Shown here: piece after piece, positions 1 to 11,785 of the stretch
How positions within the stretch are numbered: the first letter of the stretch is position 1
Layout: each line of letters opens with the position of its first letter
Assembly (NCBI RefSeq): GCF_910592395.1
Contig: NC_088314.1
Span: 7,006,001-7,070,000 of the forward strand
Source: Lineus longissimus
Taxonomy: Eukaryota; Nemertea; Pilidiophora; Heteronemertea; Lineidae
Direction of reading: 5' to 3'
Length of the DNA stretch: 64,000 nucleotides
Made by a program: the position numbers and the translations under genes
The notes under the pieces: generated by a model
Told to the model about the DNA's origin: nothing
The model's input: only the letters and a program-made list of their open reading frames with translations
Databases searched by the model: none

Positions 1-693
1 TTATCTCCAGCTTCGCGAACCTATTTTGGGGTACAGTTTGCTGGATGGTACCTAAGGTACACGGTTCTGCCATTTGGCTGGTCGGAATCGCCATACATCT
101 ACCAGACCATTGGGATGCAGGTTACGTTCATTCCTGCGTCTCCGTGGAATGATTACAACTCAGTACCTCGACGATAGATTCCTTGGCCCGTTGAAATCCA
201 TCATTGCATCTAAATTGAATCAGACCGGATGGTCCATTTATTTCAATGCAGCCATCCTTGACCTCTTGGGTTTCTTCATAGAACAGAATAAGTCCCTCTG
301 GTTCCCTGTCTTAGCAATGATCCACCTTGGCCTTTGTATTCACTCTGAATTGAGACAGTTTAGCATCCCAGAGGCTAAACGGGAGAATTTCAAGATCTTA
401 CGGGAAACCATTTTAGAGTCGGAAGCTGTGCATGTCAAAACTATGGAAAAATTCATGGGCAAATGTATGTCTTTTAAGTTGTGTATCCCAGTCGCAAGGC
501 TATACATCCGGATCATGGCTGCCAGCATTTCAAAGGCTTTGAAGTCAGGGTCCCCCATCAAAATTTGAGGGCGATCTTAGGGAAGAAATTCTCTTCTGGG
601 GCTACATCGACAACTTTGAACAGGGATCAACATTTTCCTGGCGGCATGTGATTCCCAGGGTAAAACTCCGGTTCAGCACGTTGACTGTGAATT
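1..693 (+). pseudogene. Reverse transcriptase / RNase H remnant of the YR retrotransposon
   Basis: Frame 1 from base 1 reads an RT segment with TYFGVQFAGWYLRY and LPFGWSESP, the region before the catalytic motif. Near base 120 the homology moves to frame 2, where ITTQYLDDRFLGPL carries the YLDD-type catalytic box. It continues to a TGA at 566-568 through KFMGKCMSFKLCIPVARLY, a segment typical of DIRS/Ngaro RTs. After that stop, LREEILFWGYIDNFEQ marks the start of the RNase H region, which ends at another stop near 692. A frameshift plus stops make this a broken copy. The N-terminal part of the polyprotein lies outside the window. Confidence 0.65.
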
Positions 694-694
694 T

Positions 695-1636
695 ATGACA
701 GACCTGAAACCTCTTTGCGCATGCCCTCTACGTTTGGCTTATAACACAGTTGTAAGTAAAATCTCCCAGATGAAATCCATCTTCATAGCATTGGGTAGAT
801 GCCGCCCCTGGGGTCAGATCATTGGTAACCCGGCTATCTCCGAGGATATATCCATTTATCAGAAACAAGTCAAAGTGGAACAGAGCAAGGCTCATGTGAC
901 CTCCAAACAGGCCAAACCCATTTTCATATCGAAGCTAAGGTTGTTGGCGCTCTACTTAGAGCGTCACTTGGAATCAGAATCGGAATCTTCCGAATCATTT
1001 ATCTTTGCTAGAGACCAGGCCCTATTCAAGCTTTTATTTTTTGGGGGCGACCGGTCCCACGATCTTGGACTGATGCTCTGTCAAGAACTGAAGGAACTCC
1101 CAAACCATGAGGGCTTCCTTATCAGGCACACCTGGGGTAAAACAGCCAGAATTGATAGGCCCAAGGTTTTCTCGGTTCTAAGGTGTCAGGACAAATCTTT
1201 ATGCCCAGTGGAGGCTATAGAAAGGTATTTTTCTGTGGCAAAGTCCATTGGTATCAATCTTGGGTGTGGTTTCCTGTTCCGTCCAGTGTGGAAAGGCCAA
1301 GTGTTAAACAAGCCACTCTCATACGAAGCGATATACGCTAGACTTAAATTCTACTTGCGCTCCCTTGGTATTGACGAGGGGGAAACCCCTCACAGCTTCA
1401 GAGGAGGTTGCGCAATATCTCTTCACGCAGCCACAGGTGATGGGAGGGACCTAGGCGCCGTGATGCAACATATTGGCTGGGCTTCAGAGGCATCAGCTAA
1501 GCATTATACCAGGGCAGATTGCTCTAACCAGACCCGTTTGAATGCCAGGCTTATGCACAATCTAAATATTGTTTCTCAGGCTGAACAGGATTTTGTCAAT
1601 GAGAGAAGTCTACCAAATGCCTTACCACGTTTGTAA
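695..1636 (+). CDS. Tyrosine recombinase (YR) of Ngaro/DIRS retrotransposon
   Basis: An intact 313-aa ORF that would integrate the element's circular DNA by site-specific recombination. The C-terminal catalytic core is clear: TPHSFRGGCAIS carries the H-x-x-R box, HIGWASEASAKHYTR carries the second conserved His and the nucleophilic Tyr, and an upstream GDRSHDLG segment probably supplies the first catalytic Arg. The N-terminal part (GNPAIS, then KQAKPIFISKLRLL) matches the core-binding region usual in these retroelement recombinases. The ATG at 695 is the first available after the broken RT/RNase H. In an intact element this ORF may overlap the upstream one, so the true start is uncertain. No obvious damage is seen inside it. 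Confidence 0.75.
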   Translation: MTDLKPLCACPLRLAYNTVVSKISQMKSIFIALGRCRPWGQIIGNPAISEDISIYQKQVKVEQSKAHVTSKQAKPIFISKLRLLALYLERHLESESESSESFIFARDQALFKLLFFGGDRSHDLGLMLCQELKELPNHEGFLIRHTWGKTARIDRPKVFSVLRCQDKSLCPVEAIERYFSVAKSIGINLGCGFLFRPVWKGQVLNKPLSYEAIYARLKFYLRSLGIDEGETPHSFRGGCAISLHAATGDGRDLGAVMQHIGWASEASAKHYTRADCSNQTRLNARLMHNLNIVSQAEQDFVNERSLPNALPRL

Positions 1637-1805
1637 TTTCTCGAGTATAGGCCTGGGTATCCGGTGTCATGCAGTTATACAGGCTACCCACAGTCAAGAT
1701 TAATACGGTCTCTGGAGCAGTAATTGCATGCAGTCTTCCTAGGCAGTCCAGTACATATATATATAGAGCAGTTGTAATTCTATTTTGTGTTAAAACCTAT
1801 TTCGT

Positions 1806-1811
1806 AATAAA
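1806..1811 (+). promoter_or_regulatory. Candidate polyadenylation signal of the retrotransposon
   Basis: AATAAA lies 170 bases after the recombinase stop and before the terminal repeats. The position is sensible for the element transcript. It is a motif match only. Confidence 0.35.
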
Positions 1812-1957
1812 GCCAAAATATAGTTGATTTACTTGTTTCCTGTTTTTCTATGCTTTGTTTATATGTATGAGTTTGGGGATGAGTTTGGGATAAAACTCTG
1901 TATAAAACACGCATACCTGCTGGGCAGGGGTTAGCGTAGTCAGTCTGTGTGGGTGGA

Positions 1958-2033
1958 GATTCGCAACATCCCCCAATCTTATCAGCATAACATGCATGTG
2001 ATGGCGCACCACTTGGAATAGGTATATTTCCAA
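1958..2033 (+). repeat. Terminal direct repeat copy 1 (putative Ngaro B1)
   Basis: A 76-bp sequence starting GATTCGCAACATCC and ending near GGTATATTTCCAA. It recurs at 2247-2322 in the same orientation, 289 bp downstream, with a single T/G difference close to the end. Confidence 0.8.
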
Positions 2034-2246
2034 AGTGGGGTGACGTCATGTGCACGTGAGCTGAGCGGCAATGTCATTATTGTTTGGAACACGACAGGGA
2101 CGGATGTGACGAACGGATGTCGGAGAGGAACAAACTGTGCTCCAGATGAGGGATTCTATTCCAAGGACAGTGTGATCTTACCCAACCCGCCCTCCCTTGT
2201 CTGCTTGGGACTCAAGTGCGCTCTCTCTGCATGTTGTGCAAGTTGC

Positions 2247-2322
2247 GATTCGCAACATCCCCCAATCTTATCAGCATAACATGCATGTGATGGCGCACCA
2301 CTTGGAATAGGTATAGTTCCAA
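2247..2322 (+). repeat. Terminal direct repeat copy 2 (putative Ngaro B2)
   Basis: Second copy of the 76-bp repeat. It probably marks the 3' boundary of the element, since the sequence after 2322 shows no further similarity. The 213 bp between the copies is expected to duplicate the element's 5' end, which is not in the window. Confidence 0.75.
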
Positions 2323-4124
2323 TGCAAGCCACCAATTTCGGGAAGCATGTATAATACTGTTAGAGGGGGATCAGGGAACCTTGTTGGGGCCTTCGAGTGA
2401 CTAACTAGGCCATACCTGGCTCATGTCCATCATGGTCTCGCTTCATATCAAGGACTGTGAGACATCTCACTCTGTCTGACAAAGACGGAATAAGGATTGG
2501 TCGCGTTACTTTATCAGTTCTTTTCATATTTACACTGAAATTCTGAAATTTCCTGTAGTTGAAGGTCACCCCACTGTCCGGTAGCACAGCAACAAATTAA
2601 AATGAAATTAAGACATAAAATTGTTTATTTTCGGTTAAAAAGCATGCAACATACATGATGTATAGTCACGGTACAGGTAAAAACGTGGAATATGACCTGT
2701 TGCAGGCTACACCAACTCCCTGGACTCTATGCTTACTTCGTTTGCTATTGAAAAGACATTTGTGTATGTGAAACATCAGCGTGTTTCCTTAGTGAAGATT
2801 ATCATACGTCGAACATGCAAATTTCTCTTTTTGGGTTTTGTAGTGATTTCCAATACATGCACTAGGCTAGTGTGTATCGGGTAGTGCAACGAAGAAAAAA
2901 CTTTTTATTGGTATAAATCATTAGTGTGCCGTACATGTAGGTACATGTATACACCTACATTTTGCTAAAGTACTAAATTTGTAGAAATGTGCTCTGTTTG
3001 TTAAAAATAGTCAGAGACATCAGGCTGGATTTATTATATGTCGAAAATAATCACATTTTCAAACATGATCATTTAGAATAGGTGCCCTGCGCTTTTCCCT
3101 ACATATATGCGTTCTCCAACAAGATGGACACTAACTGAAACCAGCGTATGTATAATATGGGTGCAGGGCTGAACAATGCATGGAATGCTGCTAAATACAA
3201 TATATCCAAAACTAAATGAAATATGTAGTGAAATATATATTACTAAATGTCCTCTTAAAAAATCTACATTCTACAAATCAGCTGAAAACACATTGAAACT
3301 TGCAATTAAATTGCATTGCTAAAATACATGTACATACTCAACTATACACGATCTAATAAATGATACATTTATTTTTAAAACTACGGTGTTAGAAACAGCC
3401 ACAACGGTCACATTTATAGAATCAAAGGCGGCCTACATTTGAAAATATGATTTGAGCTACATGTATAATATAAAGCGTATTTGCGTGTTCCAACATATTT
3501 AAAGTGAACATTGCCTCTGGTTATCATCAAGCGCCGTCCAATTGGGGGACAAATCAAATTTCTAATTGAACATCAAAGTACATGTATATCTTTCTGTATT
3601 TCCATATACGTATTGGTCCAAGGAAACAATGCACAATAGCATTGAAAAAGTTTCCTACCTGGCAGGAGACGTAGGGCACCCGGGGGTGCAAAATTGGTAC
3701 GCATAACCATTGTTCGAGTACGGATTTTAGTCAGGTTTATCACGGCTTTAAGTACAGACTTGCCTACCACTCCTGCTTACTACAACCTAACGTTGGTGAC
3801 ATAGTTGTCATTCACACTGGTGTGATGAATATCTTTAGGGAAGATGGAAAGATTCTCTAGTGCGATCTTATCTCTGCGGACTTAAGGAACACTTTTCTAG
3901 GGGATTCTGATTCCTGTTGTGACAGCAGACGTCACTTAGATAAAAACAACATAATGTTGAAAAAAATCATCTGACTACTTTCACAAAACAATAGTCTGCA
4001 CCAATAAACTATCCACAAATCACAGTTCGCGAATCAAACAATCACACATTGCACATGACATGACATAACAACTTTTGACCAATCAGCATCCTAAACATCA
4101 TGACGTAAGGACGACATCTACCAA
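2323..4124. other. Intergenic, AT-rich, no gene seen
   Basis: No ORF here looks like protein and there are no convincing exons. The sequence is AT-rich with scattered ACATGTA-type motifs. It separates the retrotransposon from the 3' end of the PLD-like gene. Confidence 0.5.
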
Positions 4125-6877
4125 TCACGCGCTCTCCTCGCTGATATCGCTGTGGCGAGAAGAACTTGGACGAGAGCGCTGCGAGCTGCTTATGGAATGC
4201 TGCGACACGTCGTCGTACTGGTACACCCTTCCATTCGGGGAGTGGGATGCTCCGTACGAGATGGCACTTGCAGAGGGCATGGCGTCGGAGATGAAGGGCA
4301 AAGATATAGTGCTGCCATGGCGGTCTCGGCCCCGAGCTGACGGCTGGGCAATACCGAGTGGCTCCAAGTAGAACTGGTTCAAACCCAACTCGGTCATCTT
4401 GGCATAGTTCACGCTGTCGCGGGCATCGACTTCAAAATATAGACCATTAAAATTAGCACTTGTGATAATAATTTCGTTGCGTTCCTCCGACATTGCACCG
4501 CTTATAAAATTACAATGAAAAGACAAGAACTGCACGTGCACTGTGTCTAACGCCCAGTCTATTATCTCCCGTGAAAACAATTGTTTCTTGCCGTCCAATT
4601 TTTTCAACTTTCTCACCATTTCTCGCGCCTCTTTTTGATTCTCGTCGAACTTTTTCCCCATTGTTTTTGGCTGTGTGCATATTCGCACCTGAAATCCACG
4701 ACCTTTGTTTTTAATGGCAAGCAAGTAAATGTCCGCTAGTCTCCGTGCATCGATGCTTGGGGAGGCTACGACTACCCTGGCCCCTGAATCCATCCACTTG
4801 TCCAGCATGCCCTTCCAAAGTCGGTAGATGTAGCGGGCCCCGCTTCTAATCGAACCAGCCCTGGGTAAGTCTTTCAATATGGCGGCAGTCTGAAAGTAGA
4901 AAAAGAATTTAACATGTCATTGAATATTTTCGCGTCGTTTATCGCAGAAAACTATTTACACTATCGGTCGGGATTCTCTTGCACCAAAATCATCAGCAAA
5001 ACACCATACTTAAGCGCCTGGGCAGGATTAAGTGGCCACTCCAGTTTGAAGGTTTCCTATCCATTTTATTTCACTTGCGTCGAATTTTGGCAAGAAAAGA
5101 TACTCATAACGGATGTGCCTACATAGGCAGTACATGATGCTGTCCAATTAATCCCATTGACACATCTTTCTCTGACGGAAACAGTTCCGACAGGCAATAG
5201 AGGAAGTGGCGTGACATAAACATGATATCGTCGTCACTGACGAAACGGAAACACCAGAAGCTTTCGGTAAAGGAGGGAATACCCAAGAACGACATTGAAG
5301 AGTCAGTTTTGACAGTGTAGCGAGCTGGCTCAGTATTGAGATCAGAGAAACCTAAGGGGAACAGCAGCTGCAACCATTGGCAAAACATATTGACAAATTA
5401 ATGATCCATGAAATTTTATTAGTAAATGGGCCGACTTTGTTTTACTCGAAGGAAACTTCGTGTTGATGGCTGCGGTCTAATTAACATGCAACATTAATTT
5501 GCACTTTACTTCGCTCAAGTATGATAGCATACTAGACAGATATTGACAATGGGATTGTGACTTTTTATAAGAAGATGATAACATCGTAGGGCTCAGATGG
5601 AAAGAACACGTCTGTTCACAATGCATTCTGCATCTACAAGCACGTGCGTGCACAGACCCCCAGTGTCACCTCCTACGCTTTTCTGATTCGCAAATCCTTG
5701 TCTTTGAAACAGGAACCTTGTTTGTGCCGTACACAGACATTTTTCAATGCCAATTCTCCACTTCTGCATTCAAATGATATCTAAAAAATACTCAAAAACG
5801 TGTGAAGTGATCTTGAGAAAGAAGTGGTACTTTAGAGAAAAGGTTTCGTCTATTCTGACGTATATTTCAGTTATTAAGGGGTCATACATGTCTATTTGAT
5901 TCACCACTATGAACACAACAAATGAAGCATGTTTGCGCATTTGAAATTTATAAACGTGAAAGTGGCATAGAAAAAGAATTAGAAAACAAAATCTGCGTCG
6001 ATCGTGACATTACTGTTGACTTATGATGATTACTGTATTATTAACTGGACTGATCGATGTACAATACATATTTCGGTCATGTCTGGAAGTGTCGTGGCTG
6101 TTTTTTGGGACAGCGTCATCATGGAGCTGATAAGATGTTTTACTATTGTAAATGGGAATTCTTAGATCAATATTCACTTGTAAATTGGTCTACTTGAGAA
6201 TTGACATATACATGAAGTATTTTTTGAATATTTGGGCTAACCGACAAAATCACCAAGAAAATCAATACGACAGGGAGTTGTCTACAGTGTCGCCTGTTTC
6301 CATGTCTTCATGTACATGGTATTGTCAATCATGATCAAATAATGCGTTCTCTTACCTCAAGACCGTCGTCAATCCTGAGTGCTCTATTCAATATGGAATT
6401 CAGGGTCGCAATTGCTTCCATGTCAGGCTCAGCATTCGCCATGATGCGCTCGAAGTTGTCGGCAAACCAATCCCAGTGTTTCTTGCCCTTAATCTTCAGG
6501 GTGCCATCCTTCTGATTGACACTCAGCGTCAGCCCAGTCTCCGGTTTCATCTTGACCTTTTCCCTTTCCATGTGGCACGTGTCCTGCGGGTAGTTGGCTT
6601 TCAGGGTACTCAGCCACCACGTAGCGGACCTCTGGTTGATCGAGGTCACTTTCAGGGAGTCCCCGCCATCTACGATGTCCATGTCCTGAGGAACAACTTC
6701 GCCGCGGATTCGCGCCAATGTGTGGTAGCGGTCCCTCTTCGTGATCTTGAAGTGGCGGTTGTGGATGTGGGTCAGGGAGCCCGTCATTTCGTTTGCGGCT
6801 GGGAGACGTTCAGGAGGCCGTCGGAATGACCGGTACTCCTTCGCCGATCTCATCGACGTCATCTTTGCTTCGCTTAC
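4125..6877 (-). CDS. PLD-superfamily-like protein, two exons (partial 5' end uncertain)
   Basis: Two minus-strand exons join in phase 0: 6877(or ATG at 6862)-6356, ending at GAG|GTAAG, and 4889-4125, starting after TTTCAG. The product is about 423 aa from the ATG at 6862. Exon 2 resembles one lobe of a phospholipase-D-like fold: SGARVVVASPS (strand), a helix-rich stretch, then FHCNFISG followed by IIITSANFNGLYFE. The last pair sits where PLD enzymes have H-x-K(x4)D and GSxNF, but Lys and Asp are replaced, so catalysis is doubtful. The tail after residue ~370 is Ser/Arg-rich and probably disordered. An acceptor-like site just before 6877 keeps the frame open (VSEAKM), so an upstream coding exon may exist. 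Exon 1 is not recognised. The fold assignment is inference. Confidence 0.45.
5119..5367 (-). CDS. Candidate alternative terminal exon inside the PLD-like gene's intron
   Basis: Within the 1.47-kb intron of the PLD-like gene the minus strand is open from a good acceptor (TTGCAG before 5367) to a TAG at 5121-5119. Its phase (0) matches the upstream exon. It would add LLFPLGFSDLNTEPARYT, then FWCFRFVSDDDIMFMSRHFL, ending HHVLPM. The composition is protein-like and a 10-aa part (MSRHFL-CLS) recurs elsewhere in the window. It could be an alternative last exon, an exon of a longer isoform, or a chance ORF. No family is recognised. Confidence 0.3.
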   Translation of the reverse strand: MLFPLGFSDLNTEPARYTVKTDSSMSFLGIPSFTESFWCFRFVSDDDIMFMSRHFLYCLSELFPSEKDVSMGLIGQHHVLPM

Positions 6878-9340
6878 CTACAAAAGATGATACAGCGGTA
6901 ATGGCAGGTCACGTCGTGGTGCAGGCAAAAAAATCTTAACCAACGAAATGATATACATGTACGTGCAAGAGAAATATTCAGGAATTTTCTACGCCAGACA
7001 TAACAGTGGTATAGACTGTATCATTTAGATCGTCAGATACAATCATATTGATACAATACTTCTCAAAATAATACTAGGAGGTCATGCTGTTTTTAAGTTA
7101 CTGTGCCACCGTGTGGTGTCGTCAAAACTGCTCAAATTTATGATGAAGATCCTTAGCGTTCCCTTCCTCAGTTTTTACCAGGACGTGCAACTCCCCATTT
7201 TGTTTATCAGCGTTTCGTGACAGGTACCATTAAAACATATTTCTGGAAGGGCGGACAAAAGGCCAAAGAAATACCATTTGGATGGATCACTGTGTCTGTA
7301 TCTGATACTTCATAATGATGATAATGGAGGGGAAAAATTGTCTATCGAATTGTAAAGCCTAGCTAGTCATTATCCAAATGGCCATTGTATCAATGTTGGA
7401 TTATTCCTTTGTATGGACGTCTGTATGATTCGTTATTAGCTGAAGGCTATTTTATTTGCATAAAAGAGTAATTATACTATTGTGTGCCATACCATGTATC
7501 TACATGTAGTGCAGTGTACATCTGTCATTATATTACACAACACGCATAGAATACATATACATTGGCTTAACTGACAAAAACACTTAATTCCTATTGATTC
7601 GAGCCACTCTATAACCCAAGTCACGCTTCGGCTTGGCAATGTATAAAATGTAGCAAAACGGATAAATACACCAGATACCATGCCTATACTATTACAGTGG
7701 GATACAAACCTTAAAATCAAGCAAACAGAACACTTAATGAGAAATTGGTGACCGTATTAAGTCGGCCATTTTCTCTATCAACCTACCTGTTAACGACACC
7801 TGGTTAAGGGTCGCCAATAATGAATCTATGATTTCCGCCAAATAGATCGTGCGATCGTAAACAAATCACTTCGAGTGTGAGCACAGTCAATCTTTGATTA
7901 ATTAGTGAATTTTTTTCCCGGTGATTAAACAGTCCTTTAGTTCAGAATTAGAGAAATGTTCGAATGTAAACAACTGCCTTAACGGATAGTCTGCCTTATC
8001 GGGCGAGTGTAAAATGTTGAACGCGCCTCCCACCCGGCAAACGGAACGTAATGCAACGGTCTGATAAACACATTTTTAAGTTTATCATTTGTGACAAAAG
8101 GACAATAGAACGCGTAGGGTGTTCCATATATGGTGTTGCTCTGCTGATGGTCCCATACTGTACTGGAATTTGGTGACAACAATAGGTTGCCATCAATGGT
8201 GGTCATGTGAGGTAATGTTTATGACACTTCTTAGATGTGTCTGCCGCACGGACGCAATTTTTGATAATAAAAGTTTCTTTTTGGTTTATCAAAAGATAAG
8301 GCGGCATTAGCCATTAGAATAAACATTAGCTACTGATGAATGAAGAGTCGGTAGAATTTGCGCCATGAAGGTTTTTTCTAAAGATAAAGGCCTCGGCAAT
8401 GACAAACGAATGATGCAGAGTCGCTGGCATTCTGCTGGCTGTGGTCCTATGTATAGATGGCGGAACGAAAGGTTTCACGGCTTTGGGGAACGAAAGCTGC
8501 TGGCCACGGTCTGTTTTCATCATTCGCGATCATATTTTGGTGATAACGGGCCTATCCCAGCCCCCTGTTTGGGCATGCATGTTGGGGCGCTCGGGATGGG
8601 CGTTACTATGTCGATACAAACTTGTTGAATGTCGGAGGTACTCTATATATTTATATATACGCATATACATTGTACCTACAATCAAAAACCATTGAACAAT
8701 TTGAACAAAGAAACATGCAAATAATAACTTTTTCAGATAAAAGGTAACACTTTTAAGTGGGTCACGTTAGTGTGAATCGGCGTCAATGGACGTTCCAGGA
8801 ACTATTCTTGCGCATTTCGCAAGTAAGATTAGTCTTACTTGCAACATTCTCCACCTAAAAATAAAATTGAGAAATGCGTGAGACTAGCGGAAAAGCATAT
8901 GGCGCGTCCTCAACAACCAATCACAGGTGAAATCTCTGGAAAAATAACCTGAGAATTATTCTGAGAATGTCAGGTGGCGATGAGCAAGTGACGTCATTAG
9001 TTGCCGTTTGCACATTTGTCTAGCCTGAAAATCACTTTTCAACACATATTTCATTCAGAATATTCACTCAATTACCAGTTTTCATCGTTAGAAAAAAATA
9101 GCCCTAAAATTGTGTTGATTTTTGCACCGAAGTGTAACATTTTTTCAGTTTGTGACGTCAGTGTCTCCCCAATCCGCCCACGTTGATTAGCCGTATTTGC
9201 TGATATTGAATGAAAGCCAAGTTGGCAAGAATGCTAAATCGTAACTCTCATGCTTACTACCGTTTGTTGTGGCACGAGATCTAAACATACACACATCAAG
9301 AGTACGGCCAAATTATACATTTTACTACATCAGAGCTAAT
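6878..9340. other. Intergenic, no gene seen; short perfect palindrome at 8819-8842
   Basis: No convincing coding sequence. ORFs of 60-90 codons here occur on both strands without protein-like composition. A 24-bp palindrome at 8819-8842 has two 10-bp arms (GCAAGTAAGA and its complement) around TTAG. Confidence 0.45.
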
Positions 9341-9345
9341 AAGAG

Positions 9346-9448
9346 TAACCAAGATCAGAGATAGAGGAAGGAATTCCTGAAGCAACACAACAGCTGGAGA
9401 ATTTGAGAAACATTGCTGCTGCTCATCGCGAAGGAGGTATCTGTTTGG
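9346..9448 (+). other. Possible orphan exon
   Basis: The plus strand reads IEEGIPEATQQLENLRN then IAAAHREGGICL, followed at once by a strong donor (TTG|GTGAGTAG, GT at 9449-9450). The composition is protein-like with a helical, Gln/Glu-rich character. The upstream limit is unclear: an in-frame stop lies just before, with AG acceptor candidates nearby. No partner exon was found, so this is only a suggestion. Confidence 0.2.
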
Positions 9449-9450
9449 TG

Positions 9451-11785
9451 AGTAGCTCCAACATAGCCTAGCAGTTAGCAATGATGTTTAATTGCTTGTC
9501 ATAAATGTATACATGTTGAGGTGTGCTCGAATAGCATCAGTAGGCCAATGTATTATGTTTACCGTTAGCTAGTTAGCTTTGTTCATGACCGGCCATCATT
9601 TCGTGAATCTGGGCCCGATCGCCTGTTTAGATCTTATTTATTTTTAAGTATAATCAGGGAGATATCTGTTTTAAACCTCCCTGGTATAATTTTGTCTTGC
9701 TACGTTTAGAAATGTCCAATACCATTGATAGTCTTGTAGAAAGTATTTACATGTATTGAGATTATCTACTTTCCGTTAGTTTCTGTCGACCCACGGTGAA
9801 AACCAAATGTAATCCTACATGTACATAGGTATACACACTAAAGGCCAATGAAGCCTTACAGAATGATTTTATAGGCCTAAAGTGTTTTTGTTTTGGTACT
9901 CCTAATTACGTCCCAAACCTCAGTTTAAGTCCCGCACTTCTCATGAACAGGACTTTCCGGAGACATACAACGACATCCCGCCCTTTGTTGACAAACAAAT
10001 CTACAACTGGGACATGTTTATTGTGATATCATGGTAAATAAAGGAAATGGCATGCTTAGATAGCTAGGCCAACGCCTACAACAGAGCATTATGGAGTCGA
10101 GCTTGGTCGGGAATGAACTCTCCTTTTTTTCTTTAAAGTACTTGTATCTATGGCCTTTGTCCCTGCCTGAGACCCGCTTCAATATCGATGGTCATTGCTA
10201 ACCAACAAATTAAAGGCCTACGCCGTTCGTTAAATGTTTTAAATTTGTAAATGATTAGCATGACAATACAGTAGCCCCTGTTGAAAGTTCAACAGCCCTA
10301 TCATTTCTTATAAAATAGTGTTATCGTTAGCAGGATCTCGGATACATCGACCCAAATGTGCACAGGTGACACCCGTCAGCACGGTCATGGTGTCATGAAA
10401 AAACGCGACATATGTTTCTCTTTCGGCTTGACTTTGTGTTGGGAGTGTCACAACCAGGATTTCCTCAGTAAAATTAAGATAACAAATGACAAGCGTTATC
10501 TCTCATATCCGCCTCGACAGAATAACTTGATCACACGTTCAACTCTTTAATTAATCTTTAGTGAAAACTAAGCCTTATCGGTGTCACAATGTACATGGCA
10601 TATTTACTTGCAGCCCCACTCCTGGCTCTCAGACAATTGATATTGGAAAAGGTTATGTTACATTTAACAATATGAAGATTTTGGAGCTGTCATTGAGGGG
10701 AAGAATTCACTTGTGCCCGATAGAAGTACTTTTCATCATAGGATGGATGTAGACTATGTGGTAATTTCTGACATGACTCACTATGTACGACAATATCGGC
10801 ACGCACAGGTACCTCCTATACTCCACAGTGACCATGCTGACATAGCCATTTGGGCATACATCAAGGCCTACATCTCATCTTACCAATGTGGAAATAACTT
10901 CAGTGGAGTGAGTCAGGTGTGACCTTATTGGTAAACAAAAACATTATATGAAAATTGATGGCTCAGTGAGGAATGAGTAAACATGATTCTGTTGAATACG
11001 TTTTAGGGAGATGAGAGTGCTGTCAAAATACGGACAGCTATGCAGTGAAACGCAAATAAGTATTTCCCCGATGCAGCTGAGAAGGCGCATGACTTTGGGG
11101 ACAAAACTTTGTTTTTCTTAAACAGGTAGCTGCCATATAAAAGGTGTGGGTTGGGACGAGGCTGGCTTTTGCCAGTAAGATATTTTTGAATTCAGAGCTC
11201 CTGCCATTTGGGCCAGTTTATTCAAAATTACAAGAGTTTGAAAAGGCAGTTTTCAATGAAAAGTTGATACATTTATCATGAAGTTTCATGAAAGCCATAT
11301 GCCCACTTAGGGTTTATGAGATGGTCTATTTGTCGGAGAAATTAGGTGGGAAAGATTTGTAACTGAAAATTTGCTTCATTAATAATGCATAAATGTACTA
11401 TGTGATAGACAGTTTGAGGTATGATTGGCATGTGGTAAGGCTAAATATGGACATTGTAAACAAAAGCATGTGACTGTTGTGCAGGAAAATTAGTCCCCTG
11501 AAAAAGCATGCAAAATATCCCCAAAAAAATGTGGAAAGGGGCCTACTTTTCATTGGGGGTAGTCCAGATGTATTCCATGATTTATATTCCACCAAAACAT
11601 GTTATTATTCACCTATTTATATTATTCACCTTTATGTTCAATGTTATGAAATATCCACTTCAATCATGTTAATCCACTTGCTTTGCATCACATAAAACTA
11701 GTGTACTCCTTCACTGAATTCAACACAAAAAAAGTCAAATCTAAATCTAAATCCACAATAAATGATTGTTTAATCCATAGAAGAA
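9451..11785. other. Intergenic, no gene seen
   Basis: AT-rich sequence with only short ORFs on both strands. I looked for a left terminal inverted repeat of the adjacent transposase element and did not find a convincing one. Confidence 0.45.

Larger units (their letters stand above)
1..2322 (+). mobile_element. Ngaro/DIRS-type tyrosine-recombinase retrotransposon, 3' part
   Basis: The window opens inside a retrotransposon. Reverse-transcriptase sequence comes first (LPFGWSESP, then YLDD in another frame), then a short RNase-H-like remnant beginning LREEILFW, then a tyrosine recombinase. This order, with no DDE integrase, is that of the DIRS/Ngaro group. Downstream, a 76-bp sequence at 1958-2033 recurs directly at 2247-2322 with one mismatch. 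That fits the B1 and B2 copies of Ngaro split direct repeats, with 2034-2246 as the predicted A2 segment. The 5' end, including the expected A1 repeat, is outside the window. The RT reading frame is broken, so this copy is probably inactive. Confidence 0.75.
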
